This document shows positions 1 to 10,340 of a DNA stretch of 64,000 bases, piece by piece. The DNA comes from Celoporthe dispersa (Eukaryota; Ascomycota; Sordariomycetes; Diaporthales; Cryphonectriaceae), in NCBI GenBank assembly GCA_016584495.1, contig WAID01000011.1:310001-374000 (forward strand). The letters run 5' to 3'. Under the pieces are notes generated by a model. The model did no database searches. It was not told the origin of the DNA and saw only the letters and a program-made list of their open reading frames with translations. The position numbers were made by a program, and so were the translations under genes. Each line of letters begins with the position of its first letter. Position 1 is the stretch's first letter.

Positions 1-1058
1 TAAGAGGGGCTCCCGGCCGAAATACTATCGGATCCGAAATAGGAGAGGGAGGAGCGGAATTCATGTGAGGCACGATTCAAGTCGATGAGGCGGTGTGCGA
101 ACCTCCACACTAGTTCTCAAGCCACTGCTTTTGATGGCTCTCTGCCTAACGGACGAGACCCGATGGCATGCTGCCCACGATGTGTAATCCAGCCCTCCAT
201 GGCGAGTTCCGATTGGCTGCCAGATGATGCAATTCGATTTCCGACGCCTGTCGGACTGCAGTTTGGGGTGGTAAGCGACGTCAGGCAAAATAACCCCAGT
301 AATACGTCCCCTATGGGCATGGTCCTTGTCTTTGGGAAACAAGAAAACAGGTTGTGCTATCGTCACTACTTTCATTCTCGGGGATTGGGAGGCTGACAGA
401 ATGGGAGCCGTTGCATCATTATGACTGTTTAGTGACGGTTGCCAGCATGCCATAAAAAGTAAAGAACCCTTGTAAATCTAGACCATCTATCCGTGGGAGC
501 GCGACTTTGCTTCTGCCGGAAGATTACGTGCGACCAGGACGAGGCATCTGTGGCGGCTTGTGATCCAGAAAGTCGGGATTCCATACTTATGACCCACAGC
601 TCATGCATCTTCTAAAACGGTCAAGCCAATGGAGGAACGACTGCGTTCGGCCCATAGGCAGTGGCCAAGGCGAATTCTCTGGCTGACGAGCTCAAGTCTG
701 TTCAGCGTGGCTGCTCTTTGTGTGCCACACGAAGGTAAAGTTAATATCTAACAAGGGCTACGTGGGCAATGCGGAATTTAACCCGAGACACGGATCTCAC
801 ATATAGGCATCAAAACCTCGATCTTCGGGAAGTCGATGCACGACAGAGATCGCCAGGGTCCTAGGCAGTTGGTGAGATCGAGCCTTCAGCCAAAATTCTA
901 TAGATCATATGAGGCTTGCGGTGGGGCCCTGTCATCAGATCTAATCACGGCTGGCCATTGTGATACACAGGCGGGCCCCTTGCACTCTACGGCCAAGCCC
1001 ACTTCAGCTTCGCAGCTGTACCAGCTCTCGACTTGCAATTTCGCCTTCTTCAGCGTTG

Positions 1059-1110
1059 CTTTTTTTCTTTTCTCTTTTTCTCTTTTTCTCTTTTCTTTTT
1101 CCTTTTTGTC
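1059..1110 (+). repeat. Polypyrimidine tract
   Basis: An almost pure T/C stretch of about 50 nt in irregular T-run/C blocks. A very similar tract lies at 1778-1832. Tracts of this kind recur in the spacers of this window (31242-31300; purine versions at 14905-14935, 15862-15900 and 53923-53974). Confidence 0.8.
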
Positions 1111-1777
1111 TGCAGGCCACGAAGGAAGAAGATAGTTATTAAGACACAGCCGGAAGGGTCATCCGCTGAACTTCGCGACCAGGCCCCCAAGCTCGTGTTA
1201 CCGTGACAGATTGTAAGATATAGAATGAAATGTGAGAACAGATAGTTACTTATGCAGTGTCTATGTAGACAGCACATCACAACCAGGGAACTTCATACAG
1301 GCCCACGTCACAATTTTGCACATGGGTGTCATAGTAGCGATGCCACAAAGCACCCAGTACCGCATCATCTGAGATCCGTCAAGCCATCACGGAGTCCGAT
1401 CAAAATGCTCATTGGTCTCATAGAGATGAAGGTAATATCCGGATCTTCTTCCGCTGTATCATCATCAGCCCAGCCAGCAGAAGGACCATCAGAATGACGC
1501 CTTGCAATGTCCAAACAGATGCCTCCTTTCGACTTCGACACGCCTCAATTGTGCATGGAGGGTTGTACCAAGATCTCTCGTGCGACGATTTAGGGTTCTT
1601 CACGAAGCAGTCTGACTCAATAGTCCTCGTCAACATTTGCGCCTTTAAGCATGAAATTTGCCCTCTTCTTACGTCAGAGATGTCCGGGTGGATATCCAGG
1701 GCATGGTTTCCAAAAAAGCAGGATAATTCTTCAGAAGTCGAAAAGACACCACACAGTTGGAGCCTGATTGGTATTAA

Positions 1778-1832
1778 TCTTTTTCTTTTTCCTTCTTTCC
1801 TTTTTTTTTCTCTTTCCCCCTTTCTTTTTCTC
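1778..1832 (+). repeat. Polypyrimidine tract
   Basis: Second T/C tract with T runs up to ten and one C5 block, in a spacer with no supported gene. Confidence 0.8.
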
Positions 1833-2684
1833 TGGCTAGGAGTGGACCCGGGTTCCCCGGAGGCATACGCTCGGAATGCCACACACTAATATAGACGAGA
1901 GCCAGGGCCACTTTGCCTCGCGCCCCCCGAGCTGGGCCAACAGCCTGGCCATTGAGAAGGAGAATTACATGAAAATTTCCAGACTATAGCAAGGATGTCC
2001 CGACAAGTTTCGGGGTGATCTAGCTGCCATGGCTTCGTGGGAGGGCCATGCAGAGCCTCATCATTGGATTCATGGCGCCGGCGCCGCCTGTGCTGTCGAG
2101 ACTGTGAGGCCGAGTTTGTGCCGCTAGCTATCTACATACAGACCCTGAATCATGTCCAAACAGACAAATAGCCACATAGGCATCCGGGAGTTTCCAAAGT
2201 ATTCGGTGGCTGATTCACATCTTACTTATGACATAGTCTGAGAGAGATGCATACGCCACCTGAAGCCCTATCGAGGTGGTTTTCCCAAAGCATCGTCAAG
2301 CTAGACCCAGCCTCGTGGTATCTCAACCTTGTCGAAAAGTTGAAGGAATGGCACACACTCTCATGAGATGGAGTCAATGCTTCGAGATGCTCTCTGACTG
2401 TGACAGGCCAGATGAATATAAATATGTGTGCTGTCCTCTTCCTAGAAGAATGAGAGAAAGCTCCATCTCCAGAATCACCACGGACTCACACTTCAGGAAT
2501 TCAACCAGAGGGTGAATCTCTGAATTCAAAAGAAGCCAGATGATTTAGGCGCAGAAAATATCGACAGTATATAATATTAGACCAGAGACCTCCTTCGTTG
2601 TACTCAAGGTAATGCCTGGACGACAATGACACATAGGATTTCAACTAACACGCTGATTAAGGAACACATCAAATCATACCCAAG

Positions 2685-3272
2685 ATGTCGTCTCGCCGTG
2701 TCGACTTCGAGATCGTAGTTCAGCCCCCACAGGTGGTCACCATCTGCTCATCCATGGAACCGCCTGTTGTGGCCCGAACTCGGGACCGTCGACTTCTCGA
2801 GGCCGCTTCGAACGAGGGAGCCACGTTTTCGGCATCGCGGTGCTATACGCCTCCAACATGGACCCTGGTGATATGAGTAACGTCTCCTGGAGTGCCTCCG
2901 CCGCGCCTTACACAGAGAACAGCAGCAGCAGTGGAAGTAGCAGCAGCTCGGGCCGTCGTCGCTGGCTGTACTTTATCTTCACCGGCATGGCGATCAACAC
3001 CCTCGGCGTCTTCTCTTTGCAGATCGTCATCAATGTCTTGCGCTACTCGCATAATGAATGGGACCAGGCTGATCAGGTTGCTTCTGCCAACACGAGGCAC
3101 TTCACCGTCCTGGCCCAGGCTCCTCCAGGCAGCCGACCTTGTAAGTATCGCAAGCCCTCCATGACCTCACAGATAAAGATGCAGAATGCTGACGCACGAT
3201 CAAGCTTCCTCGGAGAGGCGCATTTTGCGCCAGCTCGAGGCGGCTCAACTCTTTGCGCGCGACGAATATTAG
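2685..3272 (+). CDS. Velvet-domain-like protein (one apparent frameshift)
   Basis: Velvet proteins are fungal DNA-binding regulators of development and secondary metabolism. The 5' frame opens at ATG 2685 and contains a VVQPP segment followed by PPVVA, resembling the start of the velvet fold. A second frame (2840 onward) carries YFIFTGMAINTLGVFSLQIV, matching the velvet pattern G-x-YF-x-F-x-x-L-x-I-x3-G-x-[FY]-x-L, then an FTV...PPG block like the domain end. The frames join if one base is missing at the T4 run 2826-2829. A GTAAGT donor at 3141 joins an acceptor ending at 3204, giving a clean C-terminus with stop at 3270-3272. The repaired product is about 174 aa, a single compact domain. The hydrophobic stretch is more likely velvet beta strands than a membrane helix. 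Family assignment is by eye from spacing and is moderate; without the repair only a 116-aa product from ATG 2858 is possible. Confidence 0.5.
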
Positions 3273-4041
3273 TTCTAAGCACGCAGCCTCTCTAAGATAG
3301 TGTCGGCTATAATGGCGCTCAGAACTTTTGAGAGTTCAGGACATATACAGTGTAGTGGCAGCGTGAGAGGGGGGATGTGAATAGTAGATGTTATGTGTGT
3401 GGAACCTAGAGGAGCACTTAATAGGGGTAGAACGTAAGGTGATTTGGACATTCTGGAGGAAAATATCCTCACAGAACGACGAATGTCTCTTTTGTGCTAC
3501 CAGGATGTCTGCAACCTGGTAGGCACATGGTTCCATATCTCATGCTTGATATAAATTGGTGTCGCACAATATAGCTTCAGCTCATGTAGAGCCTCCAGGT
3601 TCTCTAAACGCATGGTGTATCCTAAATATTTGCCCTGGACTGTGCCAACGCTCACTGGCAAGGTTCCGCTAGAGAAGAGCTTATGTCATTCGTCCCTATC
3701 AATTTTGAGCTCAAGCCTTCTGGCTGGCTGGATTAGTAATTTCGCATCAGATGCTTTAGGTTATGCGAGGTTTCATAGACGGCATATGAACGAGCTCTCA
3801 CTAGCGTTTTCGAAAATGCACGTGTGAGACTGATTCGACGCCCAACTGCGAGCTAGCAAAGACACAATGGAGGGTGGTAGAGAAGGAGACCAGAACTACT
3901 CGACGTGCGATAAGTAGTAGTTATCCCAAGCCATGAACCAAACGAGCGTCTTCTTCTAATTATTGGTCCTACATTGCTGGTTCGAACAGGATCTCACCAA
4001 GCCCAGCCGCTCCTAACATCAATAAACCCTAGCCTACCCTC
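3273..4041. other. Intergenic between convergent genes
   Basis: About 770 nt between the 3' end of the velvet-like gene and the 3' end of the sugar transporter. I see no gene-like open frame, RNA gene or repeat. Confidence 0.6.
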
Positions 4042-5747
4042 TCAAGCACCGCCACTGACTAACGCCTCCCGGTCCGCCTTCTCCTTCTCCCTCTTCGCTC
4101 TGCTGATCTTCTTGCTCAGCTTGACGGGATGCGCGCCTGGGGTCTCAAAGATGGTGTCGATCTCCTCGAGCGACAGCTTGCTCGTCTCGGGGAAGACAAA
4201 GTATGCCGCGATGAGCTGCAGCGTGTTGTACACAATGTACACGACCCAGATCTTGTACCCAACCTTCTCGATCCCCACGCTGATGCCGTAGTTTTGCACC
4301 ACGCCGGCCGCGCCCTGCACCATATTGTAGAAGCCCATGCCCTTGGCTCGGAGCGGGAGGGAGAGAATCTCCACTGGGTAGAGGTTGTGCATGGTCGCGA
4401 TGAGGGCGGCCGAGCACATCTGGTAGATGAATACCCAGACGATGGTCAGCACTGCAGTGGCATGGGACTCGTGCAGTGAGTACTGCCAGCTGGTAATGGT
4501 GACAAGAGTCTGCGTGACAATAAAGGTGATTAGTCCGGTGATGATAAGCGTGCGCCGTCGGAAGACGTCGACGAGGAAGGATCCGATGAACTCGAAGAGG
4601 AAGTAAGTGCAGGTCGAGCCCAGGTTGATGCCGAGCTGCGGGAGGGATGCGGTTATGCCGATGGTATCGAGCGCGGGAGACAGGTAGTACGAGATGATCG
4701 CGCCGCCGTTCCACTGCTGGAATACGGAGTAGAGCACGAGCACAAGTGTGCGGTAGCGTACAGCCTTCGTGAAAAAGACGCGGAAGTCATAAGCTGACCG
4801 CACACCTGTCTGGCTGGACTCGATCGACTCTTCCATCTGCTGCAGCACGAGTGGCACGATGGGTGCCTCGACGTCATTGTTCGTGGTCATGTACTTGGCG
4901 ATGACGCGGCGGGCCTCTTCGCGACGACCCCTGAGGACGAGGTAACGTGGTGACTCGGGGCACCACCAGTAGATGGTGATGCAAGTAAGGAGCGGAAAGA
5001 ATGCCTCAAAGATGAGTGGCGTACGCCACTGGTAGTTGCTGTTCCACTTGGCGAACCCGACCATGGCACCGCTGATGATCAGCGAGCCTACCTGGAACCA
5101 GGTGCCAAAGAATCCAACTAGGCGGCCACGGAGATGCAGCGGGGCGATCTCAGCCATGTACTGCGGAGCCGAGGCCATAGAGCTACCGAAACCGAGGAGA
5201 AAACGACCGATCATGAGGGCGGGTAGGTTCGGGGCCAGGCCCTGAACGAGAGCCGCAACGATCACGATGAAGTTGCCCAAAAAGTTGATGCCTCTCCGGC
5301 CAATGACATCTCCGAGCGCCAGGAAAGGTGCGCCCATGAAGTTGCCGATTGTCATGAGACCGTTGATGGTGCCAATAATCACGCCAGAGTTTGGAAATCC
5401 GAAGTAGTCGTGGAAGGTAGTGTAGGAGTTAATGCCGGAGATGACACCCCAGTCAACACCGTACCTAGCACGATTGTCAGCGTCGGCGATATGCTTGAGC
5501 TTTGGGGACGAGACTCGGGCACCTACCCAGCCATATTGAAGCCCATGACCAAGGTGATCAGGACGATATAAAATCCCGTCCTGGAGTGCATATCAAGACA
5601 GTCTCGCGAGATCCGCATTAGGTCTTCATCTGATATGCGCGTGACGACAACCTCTTCGACCTCGACGCCCAGCTTTTCAGCCTCGCGGACATCTTGGTGG
5701 TGGATATCGGCCTCCGCCTTAGTTGTTGAGTCGACTCGAGCAGCCAT
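4042..5747 (-). CDS. MFS sugar transporter (hexose/lactose-permease type)
   Basis: Twelve-helix proton-coupled sugar permease of the plasma membrane. Exon 1 is 5747-5527 and exon 2 is 5464-4042, joined by a GTAGGT...CTAG intron; 547 aa. Family signatures are in order: GRR in the loop after helix 2 (about 129-131), PESPR (about 243-247), QQWNG (about 323-327) and PET followed by LEE near 499. The N-terminal 70 residues are a charged cytosolic tail. The start is the first ATG of the open frame. It diverges from the GH95 glycosidase gene with 999 nt between start codons, suggesting joint control and uptake of a sugar released by that enzyme. Substrate cannot be read from sequence; the closest general type is the fungal lactose permease/hexose transporter group. 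Confidence 0.9.
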
Positions 5748-6746
5748 GTCGGGCGAACTATGTTCTGCTTTCCAGGCAGCGGAAGATACAGATTGATGCT
5801 CGCTGGGCCCAGCTCAGGTGAAGTGGAAGAGGGCGGAAGGACTGCAGCTGAGGTGACATTGTCGAGGTCGGCTCACATATATAGGATGGGAGCCGCCTTA
5901 TCAGTCCCAGACTGCTGGGACCTGTGCCAGTCCGGTGACCCCAAGACAACCTGGTCCAGGCTGCAAGAGCTTCGAGGTGGTGGCATGTCTGACCTTTCAG
6001 GTCGATCCCCTACCCTGCGCCTGCATCCTGATCCCCCCGAACTAGGGTCCAGAACGTGCTTGGATCAACTTTGCCTGAGACCGCTCGGCCAGGTCCGGAC
6101 CATACGGCACGCGGCCTCGGCTGGGGATTCCGGGGTAAGGACATGCACAACGGCATCCCTCTGGGGCGACGAGTTGCCATTGGACTACACATCTCGGGCT
6201 TCCTCGTGATGTGTGGGGATTCTGGGGGTTTTTCTGGAGAGGGAAAGGCGAGGTTGTCGAGGCGGCTGGGATTTGACCCCACAAGCTGCAGCAGGCCCGT
6301 TGGGATCGGATTTTCCATCCACTTGATGACCCTTGTCTCACGAGATTGTATTAGCTTGTCAATAGACGAGGCACAAAGCGCGGGGAAGTGCAAGCAGTAC
6401 CGCTGTCCCTGCTGACCAACGAGCCGACGGGTAGAATTCTATGCGGCCAGGTGCTCACGCCATAAGAGACCGGTATTAAACAGTGTACTTCTGTCAGCCG
6501 GGCCACGGTGGTGATCACGTACCATATTATAGGCGACTTAGTCAAGGCCTGGCCCGGCTGTTCGGGATTGCGGCGCGAAGTTCCTAGGCGCTCGACCTTG
6601 CAGACTGACCTGGTCCTAGCAGGTTGGATCGAGGCAATCATGCATTGGGATCGCAAATAGAGAAAGCGTTGGTATAGCCCAGCTGCCCTGATTCGTGTCA
6701 CCACAGGTAATTCCTCAGACTGGTCTCAAGACCTTCCGAAGCCAAC
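5748..6746. promoter_or_regulatory. Shared divergent promoter of the transporter and GH95 genes
   Basis: The 999-nt region lies between two outward-facing start codons and has no gene of its own. It contains a dense cluster of CreA-type motifs at 6121-6239 (separate entry). Confidence 0.6.
6121..6239 (+). promoter_or_regulatory. Cluster of six CreA/Mig1-type (SYGGRG) motifs
   Basis: Six matches to the carbon-catabolite-repressor consensus SYGGRG lie on the plus strand: CTGGGG 6121-6126, CCGGGG 6130-6135, CTGGGG 6161-6166, GTGGGG 6213-6218, CTGGGG 6222-6227 and CTGGAG 6234-6239. With equal base use about 0.2 would be expected on one strand of 120 nt. They sit 508-626 nt upstream of the GH95 start. 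Binding is inferred, not shown. Confidence 0.5.
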
Positions 6747-9107
6747 ATGGCTCTGGACACCCCCAAGAGCTCTGGCACACTCCAGTCATCCTCCCTCTTT
6801 TACCATGAGCCATCCACCGAATGGTCTCAGGCACTCCCTATCGGCAACGGGCGCCTTGGGGCCATGATCCATAGCCGAACAGACACAGAACTCTTACAGC
6901 TGAACGAGGACTCGGTCTGGTATGGCGGACCGCAGGACCGTAAGCCACGCGACGCCCTCCAAAGGCTGCCACTGCTCCGGCAGCTCATCCGTGAGGAACG
7001 GCATGCCGAAGCTGAAGAGCTCGTCCGGACAGCCTTCTTCGCGACGCCGGCGAGTATGAGGCATTATGAGCCCTTGGGGTCCTGCACTTTGGAGTTCAAC
7101 CATGAAAACGTGGTAGACTACGTGAGAGATCTGGACATATCACAGTCAGTGTGCAGGACCTCGTATGCGTGCCACGTTGCCCCAGGCGCTGGTGACTCTT
7201 TCGGAGGGCCGGTGAAGGTCAGGCGAGATGTCATCGCAAGCTGTCCAGACCAGGTCCTGCTGATGAGGGTGGAGGCGAGCCGAAAGATTCGCTTTATCGT
7301 ACGTCTCAACCGCGGAAGCGAGATCGAGTGGGAGACAAACGAGTTCCTTGACTCCATCGATGCGACGGAGGACCGCGTTGTGTTGCAAGCCACGCCGGGC
7401 GGCAGAAACAGCAACAGACTGGCTCTAGTTCTGGGCGTCCGGTGCGATGACAGTCACGATGGTGGCTCCGTCGAGGCCGTCGGCAACTGCCTGCTTGTGA
7501 ATTCTGCTACATGCACAATCGCAATTGGCGCCCAGACCACGTACCGGACAGACACCCCTGAAGAGGTAGCGGTGGGAGATGTGGACAAGGCCCTTCGGCA
7601 GGGCTGGGATGACCTCCTCTCAAGGCACGTCGCAGACTATCGCTCTCTTTTCGACCGCGTCAGCCTGCAGATGTGGCCGGATAATCCGCATATCGCCACC
7701 GACGAGCGCATTACGAAGCACCGCGACCCGGGGCTTGTTGCACTCTATCACAATTTTGGCCGATACTTGCTGATCTCGTGCAGTCGGGACGGCCACAAGC
7801 CTCTCCCGGCCAACCTTCAGGGGATATGGAATCCCTCCTTTGCGCCGCCGTGGGGTTCGAAGTATACCATCAACATCAACATCCAGATGAACTACTGGCC
7901 TGTGGCGGCAAGCAACCTCATGGAGTGTGCTCTGCCGCTCGTAGATCTGCTGGAGCGAATGGCCGAGAGAGGCCGCGAGACAGCACAGACAATGTATGGC
8001 TGTAGGGGCTGGTGTGCTCACCACAACACTGACATATGGGCCGACACGGATCCTCAGGACCGATGGATGCCGGCGACGCTGTGGCCTCTGGGCGGTCTGT
8101 GGATCTGCATTGACATGATGAAATTGGTGCGACAGCGGTATGACCGAGCCCTGCACGAGCGTCTTGCGCCTGTTCTCGAGGGCTGCGTCGAGTTCCTGTT
8201 GGACTTCTTGATCCCATCAGAGTGTGGCAGGTACCTCGTTACAAATCCATCCTTGTCGCCGGAAAATACCTTTCTATCGAGCGGCAAACCCGGTATCCTC
8301 TGTGAGGGGTCCACCATAGATATCAGTATCGTGGACATGGCCTTCGAGTACTTCCTTTGGACGGTGGATAAGCTGTACGGAGGTGAGCACCCACTTGCCG
8401 AGAAGGTCGAAGAGGCGAGGCTGCCCCCAGTACAGATCAACGAGCGAGGCCTGATCCAGGAATGGGGCCTGAGAGACTACGACGAGCATGAGCCGGGCCA
8501 CAGACACGTGTCTCACCTCTTTGGCCTCTATCCAGGAAACAGCATCCGCTCGCCTGACGAGTTAGAGGCAGCAAGGAGGGTGCTCGCGAGAAGGGCAGCG
8601 CACGGTGGAGGCCACACCGGGTGGAGCAGGGCCTGGCTGCTGTGCATGCACGCCCGGCTGAGGGATGCTGAGGGGTGTGGCAAACACATGGACCTCCTGC
8701 TTCGGGACTCGACCCTCCCTAACATGCTCGACAACCACCCCCCTTTCCAGATCGACGGTAACTTTGGAGGCTGCGCCGGCGTTCTCGAGTGTCTCGCGCG
8801 GCGATGGGAGCCAGCTTTGTACGAGACAGGCGTGACTCTACTGCCAGCTCGCCCCAAGGAATGGGTCCGAGGCAAGCTGACGGGGCTTCATGTTCGCGAT
8901 GGTTGGACGGTATCGTTCGAGTGGAACGATGGAGAGATTGTTGATCCTGTCATTGTCAGAAATGACACAGCAAGCAGTGACCCCTCCATGTCGATGGCAG
9001 TCAGATACCCCGACGGAAGGGTGGTCTCTGTGCGAGGACCTGGAGAGCACCGCATTGCACATGCTGATGCTGGTTTCAAGGATGGAAAATGTGGTGACTT
9101 TAGGTGA
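6747..9107 (+). CDS. Glycoside hydrolase family 95 (1,2-alpha-L-fucosidase type)
   Basis: Single-exon, 786 aa, full length for GH95. These enzymes cleave terminal alpha-L-fucose (some alpha-L-galactose) by inversion. Order: N-terminal beta domain with PIGNGRLGAM (about 30-40), linker, (alpha/alpha)6 catalytic barrel and C-terminal beta domain. The catalytic set known from the Bifidobacterium enzyme is visible: paired asparagines N376/N378 before QMNYWP, acid E506 in NPSLSPENTF, and aspartate D670 in QIDGNFGG. The start is the first ATG after an in-frame stop-rich leader. No signal peptide is visible (N-terminus polar, MALDTPKSSG), so the product may be intracellular or use another export route. 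It faces the sugar transporter across a shared promoter. Fucose versus galactose specificity is not decided. Confidence 0.9.
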   Translation: MALDTPKSSGTLQSSSLFYHEPSTEWSQALPIGNGRLGAMIHSRTDTELLQLNEDSVWYGGPQDRKPRDALQRLPLLRQLIREERHAEAEELVRTAFFATPASMRHYEPLGSCTLEFNHENVVDYVRDLDISQSVCRTSYACHVAPGAGDSFGGPVKVRRDVIASCPDQVLLMRVEASRKIRFIVRLNRGSEIEWETNEFLDSIDATEDRVVLQATPGGRNSNRLALVLGVRCDDSHDGGSVEAVGNCLLVNSATCTIAIGAQTTYRTDTPEEVAVGDVDKALRQGWDDLLSRHVADYRSLFDRVSLQMWPDNPHIATDERITKHRDPGLVALYHNFGRYLLISCSRDGHKPLPANLQGIWNPSFAPPWGSKYTININIQMNYWPVAASNLMECALPLVDLLERMAERGRETAQTMYGCRGWCAHHNTDIWADTDPQDRWMPATLWPLGGLWICIDMMKLVRQRYDRALHERLAPVLEGCVEFLLDFLIPSECGRYLVTNPSLSPENTFLSSGKPGILCEGSTIDISIVDMAFEYFLWTVDKLYGGEHPLAEKVEEARLPPVQINERGLIQEWGLRDYDEHEPGHRHVSHLFGLYPGNSIRSPDELEAARRVLARRAAHGGGHTGWSRAWLLCMHARLRDAEGCGKHMDLLLRDSTLPNMLDNHPPFQIDGNFGGCAGVLECLARRWEPALYETGVTLLPARPKEWVRGKLTGLHVRDGWTVSFEWNDGEIVDPVIVRNDTASSDPSMSMAVRYPDGRVVSVRGPGEHRIAHADAGFKDGKCGDFR

Positions 9108-10340
9108 TCATGTGGACTGTGAATATCGAAGAGCGGCCCGCTGCTACCTGAACCTGCGGACGCTACATTGCCAAAAGAGCAGAGCCAAAGACTGAGCCGG
9201 AATGAAGAGGGCAGATGCAGCGTTCGATGTTCCGAGCTCATCAAGGCTAGAACTGCTGTCAACACGGCAGTACAAAACATTGCCTTTCTTTCCATTGCTC
9301 TTCTCACTCTTCCGGCAAATGGGAGTTTGAGGAAGGACATGTGACGAAGTGTGTGCACCATAGAGAAGACCCCATCCCATGCATGGGCCACTGGCCAGTT
9401 GGAAAGCATGTGGGTGATGACTCATCAGCCGTACCTTCATGCCTTGTTGCCTTGACAGCGGCAGTAACGATGCATCACGTACCACGCATTAAGCGAAGCA
9501 GGCGAGGCTAACCTTATCTGGTTAGCGTCCTGCTCCCACCCCAGGAGAGTCAATAGGGGAGTAGGAACAGAAACAAATGAGACCAAACAGGCGCTTGGAC
9601 ACTGTTTCCCAGGGTCGTCATCCCTCATCTGCTTGCTGCAGACTGCGACAACCGCGACCAACACTCACCCGCTATACATGGTACTCCGACCTTTTTAACC
9701 CTTTACGCGACAGGGTTCAACGACAGCCTCGTGGTCGCGACGAGACGGCAGCCAAAGGTAGGTTTTCACCAGCCAGACGATACGGCCGAGGGACGACGCA
9801 CAACCCAACGGCGATCGCGGCAGCCCAGCCCAACCCCTCGGTTTCTGCGGGCGCGACGCATGAAGCGAGGTACCGTCCACCCCCCCCCCCCAAAACCCAA
9901 CCTCCTGAGAGGCTCAGCGTGACTCCTCCAGGGCCTGTCGGCCTGGCACCATGCGCATGATCCGCAACACGACGAGCCCTTGGTCCTGACTGAAACAGGT
10001 CAACTTCTTGCAGACCACCACATCGCATCGCACCGCTGAATGCCGTCAAGACGTCCTTTTCATTGCTTCCAGCCTTTCCCTTTCTCTTTTGTAACGTCCT
10101 CGCACCTTCAACACAGTGTTGACGCCCCGCGATCCTGGTTATCGCCGTCGACCCCTTTTCTCTCTCTCTACTCGTTATCGACCCAACAGAGCGCATTGCG
10201 ACCAAGCGATCTTTTACCGACAGTCCCATTCCCCCACGCCCGCGACATCGCTAGCGGAATCCACATGCGACGCTCTCACGAGTGACGACCTCGTCACCGC
10301 CTACGAATTTCCTTATATTCTTTATCGTCACGCTGTCGCC
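9108..10340. other. Intergenic: GH95 3' flank and nudE leader
   Basis: No supported gene. A C10-11 run lies at about 9880-9892. The last 300 nt before nudE are T/C-rich with CTCTCT stretches, as is usual for transcription start regions of filamentous fungi. Confidence 0.5.

Larger units (their letters stand above)
1..2684. other. Intergenic, no supported gene
   Basis: Only short open frames without recognisable protein character are present. The stretch holds two strong T/C tracts (about 1059-1110 and 1778-1832), listed separately. I see no tRNA-like pattern and no coding-like stretch before 2685. Confidence 0.6.

Noticed and set aside
1418..1889. Overlapping open frames of 131 and 154 codons on opposite strands
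   Set aside because: Half of each is translated T/C tract; no protein-like composition or start context.
2958..3045. Single membrane helix in the small protein at 2685-3272
   Set aside because: The hydrophobic stretch matches the alternating pattern of velvet beta strands and has Asn and Thr inside, so I prefer the velvet reading.
6255..6295. tRNA-like B-box on the minus strand (GGGTCAAATCC)
   Set aside because: Upstream sequence does not give D-arm or anticodon-arm pairing.
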